64,000 nt of DNA from Cellvibrio sp. KY-GH-1 (lineage in GTDB: Bacteria; Pseudomonadota; Gammaproteobacteria; Pseudomonadales; Cellvibrionaceae): assembly GCF_008806975.1 (NCBI RefSeq), contig NZ_CP031728.1, positions 3,679,501-3,743,500 on the forward strand, in the 5' to 3' direction. Under the pieces are notes generated by a model that saw only the letters and a list, made by a program, of their open reading frames with translations, had not been told where the DNA came from and ran no database searches. The translations under genes were made by a program, and so were the position numbers. Each line of letters opens with the position of its first letter. Position 1 is the first letter of the stretch. Positions 7,808-15,068 of the stretch are shown piece by piece.

Positions 7808-7876
7808 CTCTTAACACGCAGCCCTGTGCCGGCGTAAATTATCGGTGATGTCACAACCTCCAGAGGAGCGATTTCC

Positions 7877-8899
7877 ATGAATCTTACAACACTCGGTATT
7901 GATTTGGCGAAAACTTCTTTTAGCCTGGTCGGCATGGATCAGCACGGCAAGGTCGTATTACGCAAAACGCTCAGTCGAGCCAAACTGCTGCCGTTTATTG
8001 CACAGTGCCCGACCTGCTTGATTGGTATGGAAGCCTGTAGTGGCGCACACTATTGGGCGCGGGAATTTACCAAACTGGGTCACAAGGTTGGCATTATCGC
8101 CAGCAAATTTATCGCCCCCTTTCGCAAAGGCGGCAAGAATGACAACAACGACGCCGAAGCCATTTGTGAAGCCGTTGGTCGTGCGAACATTTGGTTTGTC
8201 CCGATCAAAACCGCCGAACAACAAGCACAACTTTGTGTACATCGGGTTCGCCAGGGCTTGGTTTCCGAGCGAACGGCACTGATTAATCAATTGCGCGGAT
8301 TGTTGAGCGAGTTCGGCATCGTCATGCCCAAGGGGCGCTATCCCGCACAACGGGAAATTCCACTTATTTTGGAAGATGCCAACAACGGTTTACCCATGCT
8401 CGCACGGCAAATGATTAGTAATCTGTGGGATCGCATCAAAATCGCCAACGAACAAGTCCTGTTTTATGACCGCGAACTTCACAAGCAAGCGCATCATCAT
8501 CCGGTTGCAAAACGGTTGCTCACCATCCCGGGCGTAGGCGAGCAAGTTGCATCCGCCGTTGTTGCAAGCGTACCAGATCCATCGTTGTTTAAAGATTCCC
8601 GCCAGTTTGCAGCATGGTTCGGATTGGTTCCCAGGCAACACACAACCGGTGGAAATGTACGGTTAGGCCGCATTACCAAACAAGGAGATCGCTACCTGCG
8701 AATGTGTTTGGTGCACGGCGCACGTTCGGTGCTTGCCAACCTGAAAGACAAGCAAGATAAAATCAGTTGCTGGGCGCGCGAATTAATTGCACGGCGAGGC
8801 TATCTGCGTGCGGTAGTCGCAATGGCAGCAAGAAACGCACGACTTATTTGGACGCTGATGGTTAAGCAGGAAGATTACAAAGTCATAGCGGCCAATTAA
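7877..8899 (+). CDS. IS110 family transposase (IS1111 group)
   Basis: 340-residue DEDD recombinase. The N-terminal RuvC-like domain has D9 (GIDLAK), E52 (GMEACSG) and the D89/D92 pair (KNDNNDA); the C-terminal Transposase_20 domain has the helix-hairpin-helix-like LLTIPGVGEQVASAV and FAAWFGLVPRQ followed by LGRITKQGDRYLR. IS110 recombinases act with an element-encoded bridge RNA. The start has AGAGGAG eight bases upstream. In the C-terminal active-site stretch, residues 256-257 are T-T-G-G where relatives usually have Ser-(Ser/Thr)-Gly-Gly, so activity may be altered. The reading frame is otherwise intact and of normal length. Confidence 0.95.
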   Translation: MNLTTLGIDLAKTSFSLVGMDQHGKVVLRKTLSRAKLLPFIAQCPTCLIGMEACSGAHYWAREFTKLGHKVGIIASKFIAPFRKGGKNDNNDAEAICEAVGRANIWFVPIKTAEQQAQLCVHRVRQGLVSERTALINQLRGLLSEFGIVMPKGRYPAQREIPLILEDANNGLPMLARQMISNLWDRIKIANEQVLFYDRELHKQAHHHPVAKRLLTIPGVGEQVASAVVASVPDPSLFKDSRQFAAWFGLVPRQHTTGGNVRLGRITKQGDRYLRMCLVHGARSVLANLKDKQDKISCWARELIARRGYLRAVVAMAARNARLIWTLMVKQEDYKVIAAN

Positions 8900-8929
8900 A
8901 ACAACCGCAAAGAAAATCAAAAACTATCG

Positions 8930-9239
8930 AGAGTGATTAGAAATGAAAAAGCGACAGCAAAAGCAGTAATCAGTAAAGGTTAAAACGAGTTAAGTGCTAT
9001 TCATCACCGAAGAGTGAATAGCAACCCACCGAGTCCTGCGACGGTAGCAGATGACAATCAGGTCAGACCGGGGGAGCCAAAGCCTGTTTATCGCGGTGAT
9101 CATCAAGATCGTCTAACGAATGAGGCAGCTCCCAGCGAATACTCATCTTGGTTCAGGCAATTTTATTTGCCACAAGTAAACCGAATGTAGACATGCAGTC
9201 TATATCTGAACGTCAAAAGCAGCCTTAGCTTGACACTTA
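8930..9239 (+). ncRNA. Candidate bridge RNA of the IS
   Basis: The only long non-coding part of the element lies 3' of the transposase, where IS1111-group bridge RNAs are encoded. It folds into hairpins: TGCTATTCA/TGAATAGCA (8995-9023) and a larger one closed by GGGAGC/GCTCCC and GCCT/AGGC (9072-9133). The 5' side of that loop, GTTTATCGC (9086-9094), is exactly complementary to the right flank at 9257-9265; the 3' side, TAACGAATGA (9114-9123), matches the left flank 7786-7795 at 9 of 10 bases. The two guides thus pair with opposite strands on the two sides of the insertion. RNA ends are not determinable by eye. Confidence 0.5.
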
Positions 9240-9250
9240 GGGGAGTTCAT
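9240..9250 (+). repeat. IS right inverted repeat
   Basis: GGGGAGTTCAT, exact reverse complement of 7797-7807. Confidence 0.85.
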
Positions 9251-9254
9251 GTAG

Positions 9255-9361
9255 TTGCGATAAACGGTGGTTTTTAAGTTGCATTTTTGCTATAAAATGG
9301 AGCGAAGCGGAATGGAAAAAAATGCAACTTAAAAATCATCCGTTTGATTGCTTTGTTAGGC
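9255..9361 (-). repeat. attC site 6, main part
   Basis: Long near-palindrome: TGCGATAAACGG and TTTTTAAGTTGCATTTTT pair with AAAAATGCAACTTAAAAA and CCGTTTGATTGC, ending in a perfect GTTAGGC box (9355-9361) two bases from the stop of the cassette gene at 9363. The opposite core box is missing on this side because the IS separates it (see 7783-7796). Confidence 0.8.
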
Positions 9362-9362
9362 A

Positions 9363-9764
9363 TTAATTCAACCAAGTTGACTTTAATAACTTCAAAACAC
9401 CATACATGCCGATTGCACTAGGTACTAAAAGCACCACACCTTGCCAAAGACCCAAACTAGTAGTTTCATTAAATAAAACGTAAGTCACACTCCGAATTCC
9501 ATACCCTGCAACACCAAACAGTAACAAAAAAGCAGTGCAAGCGATTAATTTAGCGAATACTTTAAAAAAAGTGGTTTCCGAATAATGCGCAGCTAAAGTG
9601 AAAACAAGCAAACATACGGGAACAATAATTTTGAAACGAAAGGAGATTTCGCCGGATGCATAAATTTCACTAACAATCTGCAAAATACTAAGTGCAAGCA
9701 TGCCACATGAGAATATGGAACCTAAAACTAAAAACACTCTTAAAAATTCTTTATTGATTTTCAA
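9363..9764 (-). CDS. Cassette gene: four-helix membrane protein
   Basis: 133-residue hydrophobic protein with about four membrane segments (FLRVFLVLGSIFSCGMLALSI; IIVPVCLLVFTLAAH; AKLIACTAFLLLFGVAGYGI; GLWQGVVLLVPSAIGMYGVL). No signal peptide cleavage site or known motif; function unknown. It fills the cassette between attC 6 (two bases after its stop) and the GCCTAAC core box at 9772. The ATG has no strong Shine-Dalgarno sequence, although GGCAGGGA, from the attC core region, lies upstream. Confidence 0.7.
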   Translation of the reverse strand: MKINKEFLRVFLVLGSIFSCGMLALSILQIVSEIYASGEISFRFKIIVPVCLLVFTLAAHYSETTFFKVFAKLIACTAFLLLFGVAGYGIRSVTYVLFNETTSLGLWQGVVLLVPSAIGMYGVLKLLKSTWLN

Positions 9765-9771
9765 TTTCCCT

Positions 9772-9840
9772 GCCTAACAGTTTATTAAATTGCACCAACT
9801 ATATAACCCGCGGAAAGCTATTCCAACCAATTTGTTATTG
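9772..9840 (-). repeat. Probable attC recombination site 7
   Basis: Starts with a perfect GCCTAAC core box eight bases from the cassette gene start and ends in GTTATTG; AAATTG (9787-9792) pairs with CAATTT (9828-9833) at the expected positions. The inner arms pair poorly, so the far boundary is uncertain. No gene lies behind it, making it the integrase-proximal end of the array as now seen. Confidence 0.45.
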
Positions 9841-10501
9841 CGCTGTATAACTCCAAAAAATGGACTAGCTATCATTCGATTTAATCCATGCTAAACAACA
9901 GGTTACCTATCATTCCTAATTAATTACGGAGTTATACGGCACAATTAGTCCTAATTAGTTACCGAGTTGTTGACCGGCAGCACGCTTTTGGTACTAAGCG
10001 GTTAGCAACACCACCAGCCCTTTATCAAAAAAACTAAACGGGAATTCAATGTAGCTGCACTAGTTCCCCTGGCTCACTCAAAACCCAATCCGCCATCCCA
10101 AATATTTTTTCTCATTGCAATCCATCCCTCTGCATGCGCTAACCGATTGCAGTTCCTCGCGCGCGGTCAGACCCCCGCCCCGCCCGCGCTCTTTATGTGT
10201 GGGTTTTAATGCGCACTCTTGCAGCGGTCAAAGCCGCACAGTGCTAGGGCTGGGCCATAGGAAAACGCTTGCAAAAAATTATGCAGATTTATTCAAATTT
10301 CATTAGGGCTGATGCAAGGATTTGCACGGGGGTGGAACATAAACAGCGGAAAAAATCACAGTCATCCGGTGAGGGGGTTCCATGGTGTGCCTAGCAAAGC
10401 CAAAGTGATCTCAAGCGTTCTACTTAGGGCAGGATAGCCCACATTTTGGGGGGTGTGAATAACAGCATATTTCAGGTTTTTGGCAGGGTATGGCGAAAAC
10501 C
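9841..10501. other. Long non-coding region bordering the cassette array
   Basis: No convincing gene. It contains two imperfect 19-bp direct repeats, CCTAATTAATTACGGAGTT (9915-9933) and CCTAATTAGTTACCGAGTT (9950-9968), and a longer inverted pair GCTGTATAACTCC / GGAGTTATACGGC (9842-9941). A GC-rich stretch around 10150-10260 has a short open frame without gene-like features. An integron integrase and attI would be expected on this side, but no integrase-like frame is present. Confidence 0.4.
9915..9968 (+). repeat. Pair of 19-bp direct repeats
   Basis: Two copies differing at two positions, starting 35 bases apart (9915 and 9950). Could be binding sites for a recombinase or regulator; nothing else identifies them. 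Confidence 0.6.
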
Positions 10502-10526
10502 GGGGTTTTTAAAAACCCCTATTTTT
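10502..10526. terminator. Palindromic terminator downstream of the acyltransferase operon
   Basis: GGGGTTTTT directly followed by its complement AAAAACCCC, then TATTTTTATAG on the plus strand and TTTTCG on the minus strand. It lies about 155 bases past the end of the minus-strand polysaccharide cluster and may act in both directions. Confidence 0.5.
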
Positions 10527-10682
10527 ATAGATTAAAACGAAAAACGCGGTTTTGTGTATGCCATTTGTATATTTTGGCACTTAGAACAGTGTTATTTTTC
10601 TTTTAAATCAATATGTTACCTTCCAGTTCTAATCCATTCAGGGCCACTTTTCTCTTGAAAGCACAAAGCCCTTGCACGCTGC

Positions 10683-11726
10683 TTAGCTCTGATTAGCAAA
10701 TCGATTTTTTGCCCATGACAAGGCCGGGCGCTCCACGCAATACCAGGATAAGTACCCTACGGGCAGAGCAATTAATACCGCGCCCCATTGATTCACGATA
10801 AGACTCTGATTGGGTAACAACTGGGCGACCAGATGCTGAATGACGAAGCCGTAAATATAAATTCCGTAGGATGGATCACCCGGAATTTTTAAATAGCGAT
10901 TAACGGTTCCTGTACTGCCGAGATAAAGGCAAACGTAGAAGAACACACAATAAAAGCAGAGCATCTGTAACGGCGAAGACCAGAGTAATGCCAGCGCGAT
11001 TGCCCCCAGAGCAACGCCTTTCGCGTTAATTGCTATCTGTTGCTGATAAAGCGCAAAAAAAGTCCCTATGCAAAAGCAACCACCGAGCATAAGCGCATCG
11101 TTAAATGCAGCAAAATAATTAAGCACAAGCGGATTTTCAATGAGAAATACGCCGATGGGAACCAACAACAAAAGCGACGCAAGACGTTTGCTATAGCGCA
11201 TAGCCGTTACCGAATAAGCAGCCAACGAAATGTAGCAGAGGACTTCTATCGGTAAGGTCCACAGCGAACCATTAACGACGGAAGTATTGGCGTTTTCAAA
11301 TACACCGGGCAAGTTCCATTGCAGGGAAAATAATAGCGAATTACGTAACAGATAGTTCCAGGTTTGCGGGTGTTGCAAATAGGCAGATGTTTTCAGGCTG
11401 GTAAGCACCATGCCTACAACAAAAACGCTAACCAACAAACAGACAATTAAACCGGGGAATATTCGCGCGGCGCGTTTTACGAGGAAGGGTTTAATAGCGG
11501 GGCGCAACAACAGGCTTTGGGTAACCAATAATCCACTTAGCATGAAAAAGAATTTTACTGCCAGTGAGCCCGAATAATCAAAACGCAGCATATCGTACAC
11601 GAAATCCTGCGTTGCTTGATTCGGTACGAATAGCGGCGCATGGCCATAGATAACCAGTACAGCAGCGATCACTCGAAATAAATCGAGATTATTATTACGG
11701 GATTGTAACAACTCACCAAGGTACAT
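10683..11726 (-). CDS. Acyltransferase 3 family membrane protein
   Basis: 347-residue integral membrane acyltransferase of the OafA/Acyltransferase_3 family, which O-acetylates (or acylates) sugars of surface polysaccharides. About ten membrane segments; conserved NLDLFRVIAAVLVIYGHA near the N-terminus with the key His, FFMLSGLL, the R-A-A-R-I-F-P motif and WTLPIEV. It is the last gene of the minus-strand cluster, 59 bases after the longer paralogue at 11786, whose N-terminal half is clearly similar (same RAARIFPGLIVCL block), pointing to duplication. Confidence 0.88.
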   Translation of the reverse strand: MYLGELLQSRNNNLDLFRVIAAVLVIYGHAPLFVPNQATQDFVYDMLRFDYSGSLAVKFFFMLSGLLVTQSLLLRPAIKPFLVKRAARIFPGLIVCLLVSVFVVGMVLTSLKTSAYLQHPQTWNYLLRNSLLFSLQWNLPGVFENANTSVVNGSLWTLPIEVLCYISLAAYSVTAMRYSKRLASLLLLVPIGVFLIENPLVLNYFAAFNDALMLGGCFCIGTFFALYQQQIAINAKGVALGAIALALLWSSPLQMLCFYCVFFYVCLYLGSTGTVNRYLKIPGDPSYGIYIYGFVIQHLVAQLLPNQSLIVNQWGAVLIALPVGYLSWYCVERPALSWAKNRFANQS

Positions 11727-11785
11727 GGGCAGTCACACCACAATAAAAAAATAATTTGGGCATGACATCTACGCGCCCACCCCGA

Positions 11786-14332
11786 TTAGTTTTTCGTTTT
11801 TATCGCCACCAACTTGCCTTGCTCATCAAATTGCCATTCCTGGTCATAAGCCCATTTGTCTTTGTCGGCCTCTGCAATAAACTGAACCAGATCAACCTTG
11901 GTGCCAACGTTGGTGGGAAACTCTTTAGGCACTACGAACACATAATTCGCCTTGCCACCATTTGGAAATGAACGAATAGACGGTGCAAAACCAAACGGAT
12001 GAAATGGGCTGGTAATACCTGTAACCAGCACAGTTATTGGCTGTTCGGTATCCTTCAACTGGCTTGTGGCCTGATTGAATCCGGCGAGCATGTTCTTCTG
12101 AACCTGCTCCATGGCCAACACCCAGGTGTTACGCGTGCCGTGATATTTTTTTATGCTGGTAAGCGGACTGAACGCCACCAATACTAAAAGCACAATTAAC
12201 ATCGGCTTGAAGCTGATTTTGTCCTGAACCATTTTCAACACAAAGAACAGCAACAGGAAAGCTATATAAAGGCCGTTAAACGAATAACCTTCAAAGTGAT
12301 GATTGGGCAATAGTGCGTTAGGTATCCATGCCAACAATGCGAACGCAATGCACAGGCCCGCACCCAAGGTCAGCAATTTGTCTTTATAGGTTTTGTGTAT
12401 TTGAAAAATAATTAACGCAAATGCCAGTATCAGCGCGGGAGTAATACCTTCACTGGAATAGCGAGCTAGCTCTTTCAATACACTGAAAGGATCAATACTA
12501 ATTTGGTAGCTTGAACCTGCTTCTGCTTCCAGGTTAACAAACACGGATTTGGTTTTGAAATTAACCAATGCCGAAACCACACCCGCGATGAACACGGCCA
12601 CACCCGGTGCCAGCGCCCGCAATGGCTGCTGTTTGATGTAGTAAATAAACCAGCAGAAATAAATAAACCCAAAGGCCAGAATATAGGTTTCTTTTACAAG
12701 GAAGGCGCACGCACTGGCGATGAATAGTAAAACACTGGCCAACACCAAGTAGCGTTCTGACAACAAGAAAAATACCAAGCTGCCCGACAGCAACAGCAAA
12801 TACGAAAGCTGCGAGCCTATATCCTGCGAATAGAACGTATAGAAATACGGTTGGGTAAACAGCAGAAAACAGTAGAGCGCAAAACAAAGGACAAAGTTTC
12901 TATCGACAGTCAGCTTTAACCAGTGTTTAGCCAACAGCGCACTCAATGCCGCATTTAAAAACACTATGCCCACAACCCAGGCGACGCTCCCCGGATGACC
13001 AAAATAGCCGGTGAATTTGTAAAACCACATAAACAGTGGGCGCGGCCAATGCAATAAATTAGCAAAGCTGTAGCCATCGCCCGGTCCATAGGCAAACGAG
13101 GCGGGAATATAAAAATCGGAATGATGAAATGCCAGGGGGCTGTAATGACCCGGGAAGATAAAATACAGAGATAAAAAATGCATCGCCCAGGCGAGCAACA
13201 CCAAACCGAAAATAATCAGCAGATGCTTGCCACTGACTCGAGTGAAAATCCTGGTAGTTTTTTCCGTCATTACAGCTCCCAAGCTTGTAAGTTGATCTTT
13301 ATCAGACAGTATTTTTCTCACCCAATGCATCGCCGGTTTTTCCACCCACAACCAGGAGGCAACCCCCAACCCCAAAGCAATGATTGCCGCAACCAGCTGG
13401 TTAAAAATAATTCCCTTGCCAGGCAACCAATGGGCCAACACTTGTTGCACCACGAAACCATAAATGTATACACCGTAAGATGGATCTACCGGTATTTTTA
13501 ACTTTTCAACTACAAAGGGTAAGGAACCGATATAAAGGCAGGCATAAAAAAAACAGAGGTAAAATACGAAAACCTTAACGCTGGTTCCCCAAAGTAAGGC
13601 GGCCAGAATTGTTAACGACAATAAACCCGTCTTATTGATTGAAATCATTTGTTGATTGGTCGCAAAGAGCGCACCCAACGCGAAACAACCCGGCAACAGG
13701 TGCGATTCTTTATTGTTGCTCCAGTAACCCGGTAAATATTCCGGGACAAAAAATGACAGCGCAATAATGACCAGCAAGACCACATTGGCCAACCGCTGCG
13801 TGCGCCAAATGCCAACACCAAAAAATGCTGCCAAAAACAAATAGCAGGTAACCTCGAGCGGCAAGGTCCAAATAGACCCGTTTACTCCGTGTTTACTGTC
13901 GGAAAAAACGCCAGGCAAGTGCCATTCGATTTGATAGAGAAATGTATTGTTAATTAAATATTTCCAGCTTTGCGGATGAGATAAATATTCAACAATACTT
14001 AATTGCGTAAATAGCGGCCCCACCACCAAAACGGTAAGGATCAAGCAAACAATTAGCCCAGGAAAAATGCGTGCTGCCCGCTTTATTAGAAACTCCTCGA
14101 CCTTGGGTTTAGTCAATAAGCTGGCTGTCACCAAAAAGCCGCTCAATAGGAAAAAGAACTTTACCGCCAGCGAGCCGGAATATTCAAATCCCAGCAAGCG
14201 CGCCACTACATCCGTATTCGGCGCGCCGGGTACAAACGCCCAGGCATGACCGTATATGACCATCAAGGCCGCGACTAAGCGAAACAAATCGAAGTTGTTT
14301 TTCTTGGGGTTTAGCAGTTCGCTGACCAGCAT
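11786..14332 (-). CDS. Acyltransferase 3 fused to a polytopic C-terminal membrane domain
   Basis: 848 residues. The first 350 are a complete Acyltransferase_3 domain (FDLFRLVAALMVIYGHAWAF, FFLLSGFLVTASL, RAARIFPGLIVCL, WTLPLEV). After a short linker (about 350-375) comes a second polytopic domain of about 480 residues with roughly ten membrane segments, beginning FIFPGHYSPLAFHHSDFYIP and containing an acidic, aromatic loop typical of GT-C-like membrane glycosyltransferases or O-unit modifying proteins; a soluble C-terminal tail follows. I infer that one polypeptide both acylates and modifies the polysaccharide, but the second domain is not identified with certainty. It lies between the paralogous acyltransferase and the hddC remnant. 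Confidence 0.8.
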   Translation of the reverse strand: MLVSELLNPKKNNFDLFRLVAALMVIYGHAWAFVPGAPNTDVVARLLGFEYSGSLAVKFFFLLSGFLVTASLLTKPKVEEFLIKRAARIFPGLIVCLILTVLVVGPLFTQLSIVEYLSHPQSWKYLINNTFLYQIEWHLPGVFSDSKHGVNGSIWTLPLEVTCYLFLAAFFGVGIWRTQRLANVVLLVIIALSFFVPEYLPGYWSNNKESHLLPGCFALGALFATNQQMISINKTGLLSLTILAALLWGTSVKVFVFYLCFFYACLYIGSLPFVVEKLKIPVDPSYGVYIYGFVVQQVLAHWLPGKGIIFNQLVAAIIALGLGVASWLWVEKPAMHWVRKILSDKDQLTSLGAVMTEKTTRIFTRVSGKHLLIIFGLVLLAWAMHFLSLYFIFPGHYSPLAFHHSDFYIPASFAYGPGDGYSFANLLHWPRPLFMWFYKFTGYFGHPGSVAWVVGIVFLNAALSALLAKHWLKLTVDRNFVLCFALYCFLLFTQPYFYTFYSQDIGSQLSYLLLLSGSLVFFLLSERYLVLASVLLFIASACAFLVKETYILAFGFIYFCWFIYYIKQQPLRALAPGVAVFIAGVVSALVNFKTKSVFVNLEAEAGSSYQISIDPFSVLKELARYSSEGITPALILAFALIIFQIHKTYKDKLLTLGAGLCIAFALLAWIPNALLPNHHFEGYSFNGLYIAFLLLFFVLKMVQDKISFKPMLIVLLVLVAFSPLTSIKKYHGTRNTWVLAMEQVQKNMLAGFNQATSQLKDTEQPITVLVTGITSPFHPFGFAPSIRSFPNGGKANYVFVVPKEFPTNVGTKVDLVQFIAEADKDKWAYDQEWQFDEQGKLVAIKTKN

Positions 14333-14353
14333 TGGTAAAATTCCGTTTGTTAT

Positions 14354-14449
14354 TTAGCGCGCGCGAATAAATTCAGGTATTGCAGAGGCTGCTTCACGCA
14401 AGCCTAAACCAAATCCGCCGGAAAGAATAATTGCGTCATACACCATCAT
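14354..14449 (-). pseudogene. Remnant of a sugar-phosphate nucleotidyltransferase gene (HddC-like)
   Basis: 31-codon frame starting at an ATG that overlaps the gmhA stop (ATGA). It reads MMVYDAIILSGGFG then LGLREAASAIPEF and stops. This matches the start of nucleotidyltransferases of the HddC/RfbA type (D-A-I-I-L-A-G-G-F-G-T-R-L-R), with the catalytic T-R lost and the rest of the roughly 230-residue protein missing. In heptose pathways hddC commonly accompanies gmhA, so this is best read as a truncated hddC left after a deletion. Confidence 0.65.
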
Positions 14450-15027
14450 TTTCTCGGAAACATCGCCGCTTCAACCAGACCGCAAATAATATGGCCAACC
14501 GCAATATGGCCTTCCTGAATTTTCGGTGTTTCGCTTGATGGCATACGCAAGACCATATTGCACATATCTGCCATTTTCCCACCCGTATTACCTGTGAACC
14601 CTATGGTCGTTAAATTCAGTTTTTGCGCTTCTTCAAACGCGGCAATGATATTCGCGGAGTTACCTGAGGTAGAAATGCCAATAAAGACATCGCCCTCCCG
14701 CCCTAAGGCTTGGACTTGCCGGGAAAACAAATGCTCATAGCCATAATCATTGCTAATCGAAGTAATAACTGAAGTATCCGTGGTTAACGCAATCGCCGGA
14801 AGACCCGGCCGGTCGTAGTGAAAACGACAAACAAATTCTGCCGCCAAATGTTGTGCATCCGCAGCCGAACCGCCGTTTCCAGCCAGCAAGAGCTTGCCGC
14901 CATTTTGCAAGGTATTGACTATTGTTTCGGCTGCACGCTGAATCGAATCAATTAAATTATCATCGCGTTGAATCGCCTCGACCATTTGCACAAGCTTTAC
15001 CAGCTCTCGCTGTATTTCATTACGCAT
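14446..15027 (-). CDS. gmhA: Phosphoheptose isomerase
   Basis: SIS-domain enzyme that converts sedoheptulose 7-phosphate to D-glycero-D-manno-heptose 7-phosphate in the cytoplasm, first step towards ADP- or GDP-heptose. Motifs: GNGGSAADAQHLAAEF, STSGNSANI, GFTGNTGGKM and the catalytic EGHIAVGHIICGLVE near the C-terminus. Start at the ATG at 15027 with AGGA five bases upstream (193 residues, the family length); the longer frame to 15072 begins with TTG. It follows the giant glycosyltransferase gene closely and is followed by the hddC remnant, so the dedicated heptose route at this locus looks broken unless the partner enzymes are elsewhere. Confidence 0.92.
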   Translation of the reverse strand: MRNEIQRELVKLVQMVEAIQRDDNLIDSIQRAAETIVNTLQNGGKLLLAGNGGSAADAQHLAAEFVCRFHYDRPGLPAIALTTDTSVITSISNDYGYEHLFSRQVQALGREGDVFIGISTSGNSANIIAAFEEAQKLNLTTIGFTGNTGGKMADMCNMVLRMPSSETPKIQEGHIAVGHIICGLVEAAMFPRK

Positions 15028-15068
15028 AGAATTCCTATAATGATGTTGAGCTAATAAAAATGCTGCAT

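Larger units (their letters stand above)
7797..9254 (+). mobile_element. IS1111-group (IS110 family) insertion sequence in an attC
   Basis: About 1.46 kb element with 11-bp inverted repeats ATGAACTCCCC (7797-7807) and GGGGAGTTCAT (9240-9250), one transposase gene and a long 3' non-coding region. IS1111-group elements have such subterminal repeats and no target duplication, and one branch is known to insert specifically into attC sites. Here the element lies between the R' box and the L' arm of attC 6. Exact ends are uncertain by a few bases because IS1111 repeats are subterminal. It is transcribed opposite to the cassettes. Confidence 0.85.

Noticed and set aside
7797..9254. Cassette-borne transposase gene as part of the array
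   Set aside because: It has its own inverted repeats, opposite orientation and no attC of its own, so it is an insertion and not a cassette.
5139..9840. CRISPR array
   Set aside because: The repeats are long, imperfectly palindromic, variable in length and separated by genes, not short identical repeats with uniform spacers; no cas genes are present.
10115..10306. 63-residue open frame rich in Pro, Arg and Ser in the gene-free border
   Set aside because: No ribosome binding site, odd composition, no recognisable domain, and it lies in a GC-rich spot where open frames arise by chance.
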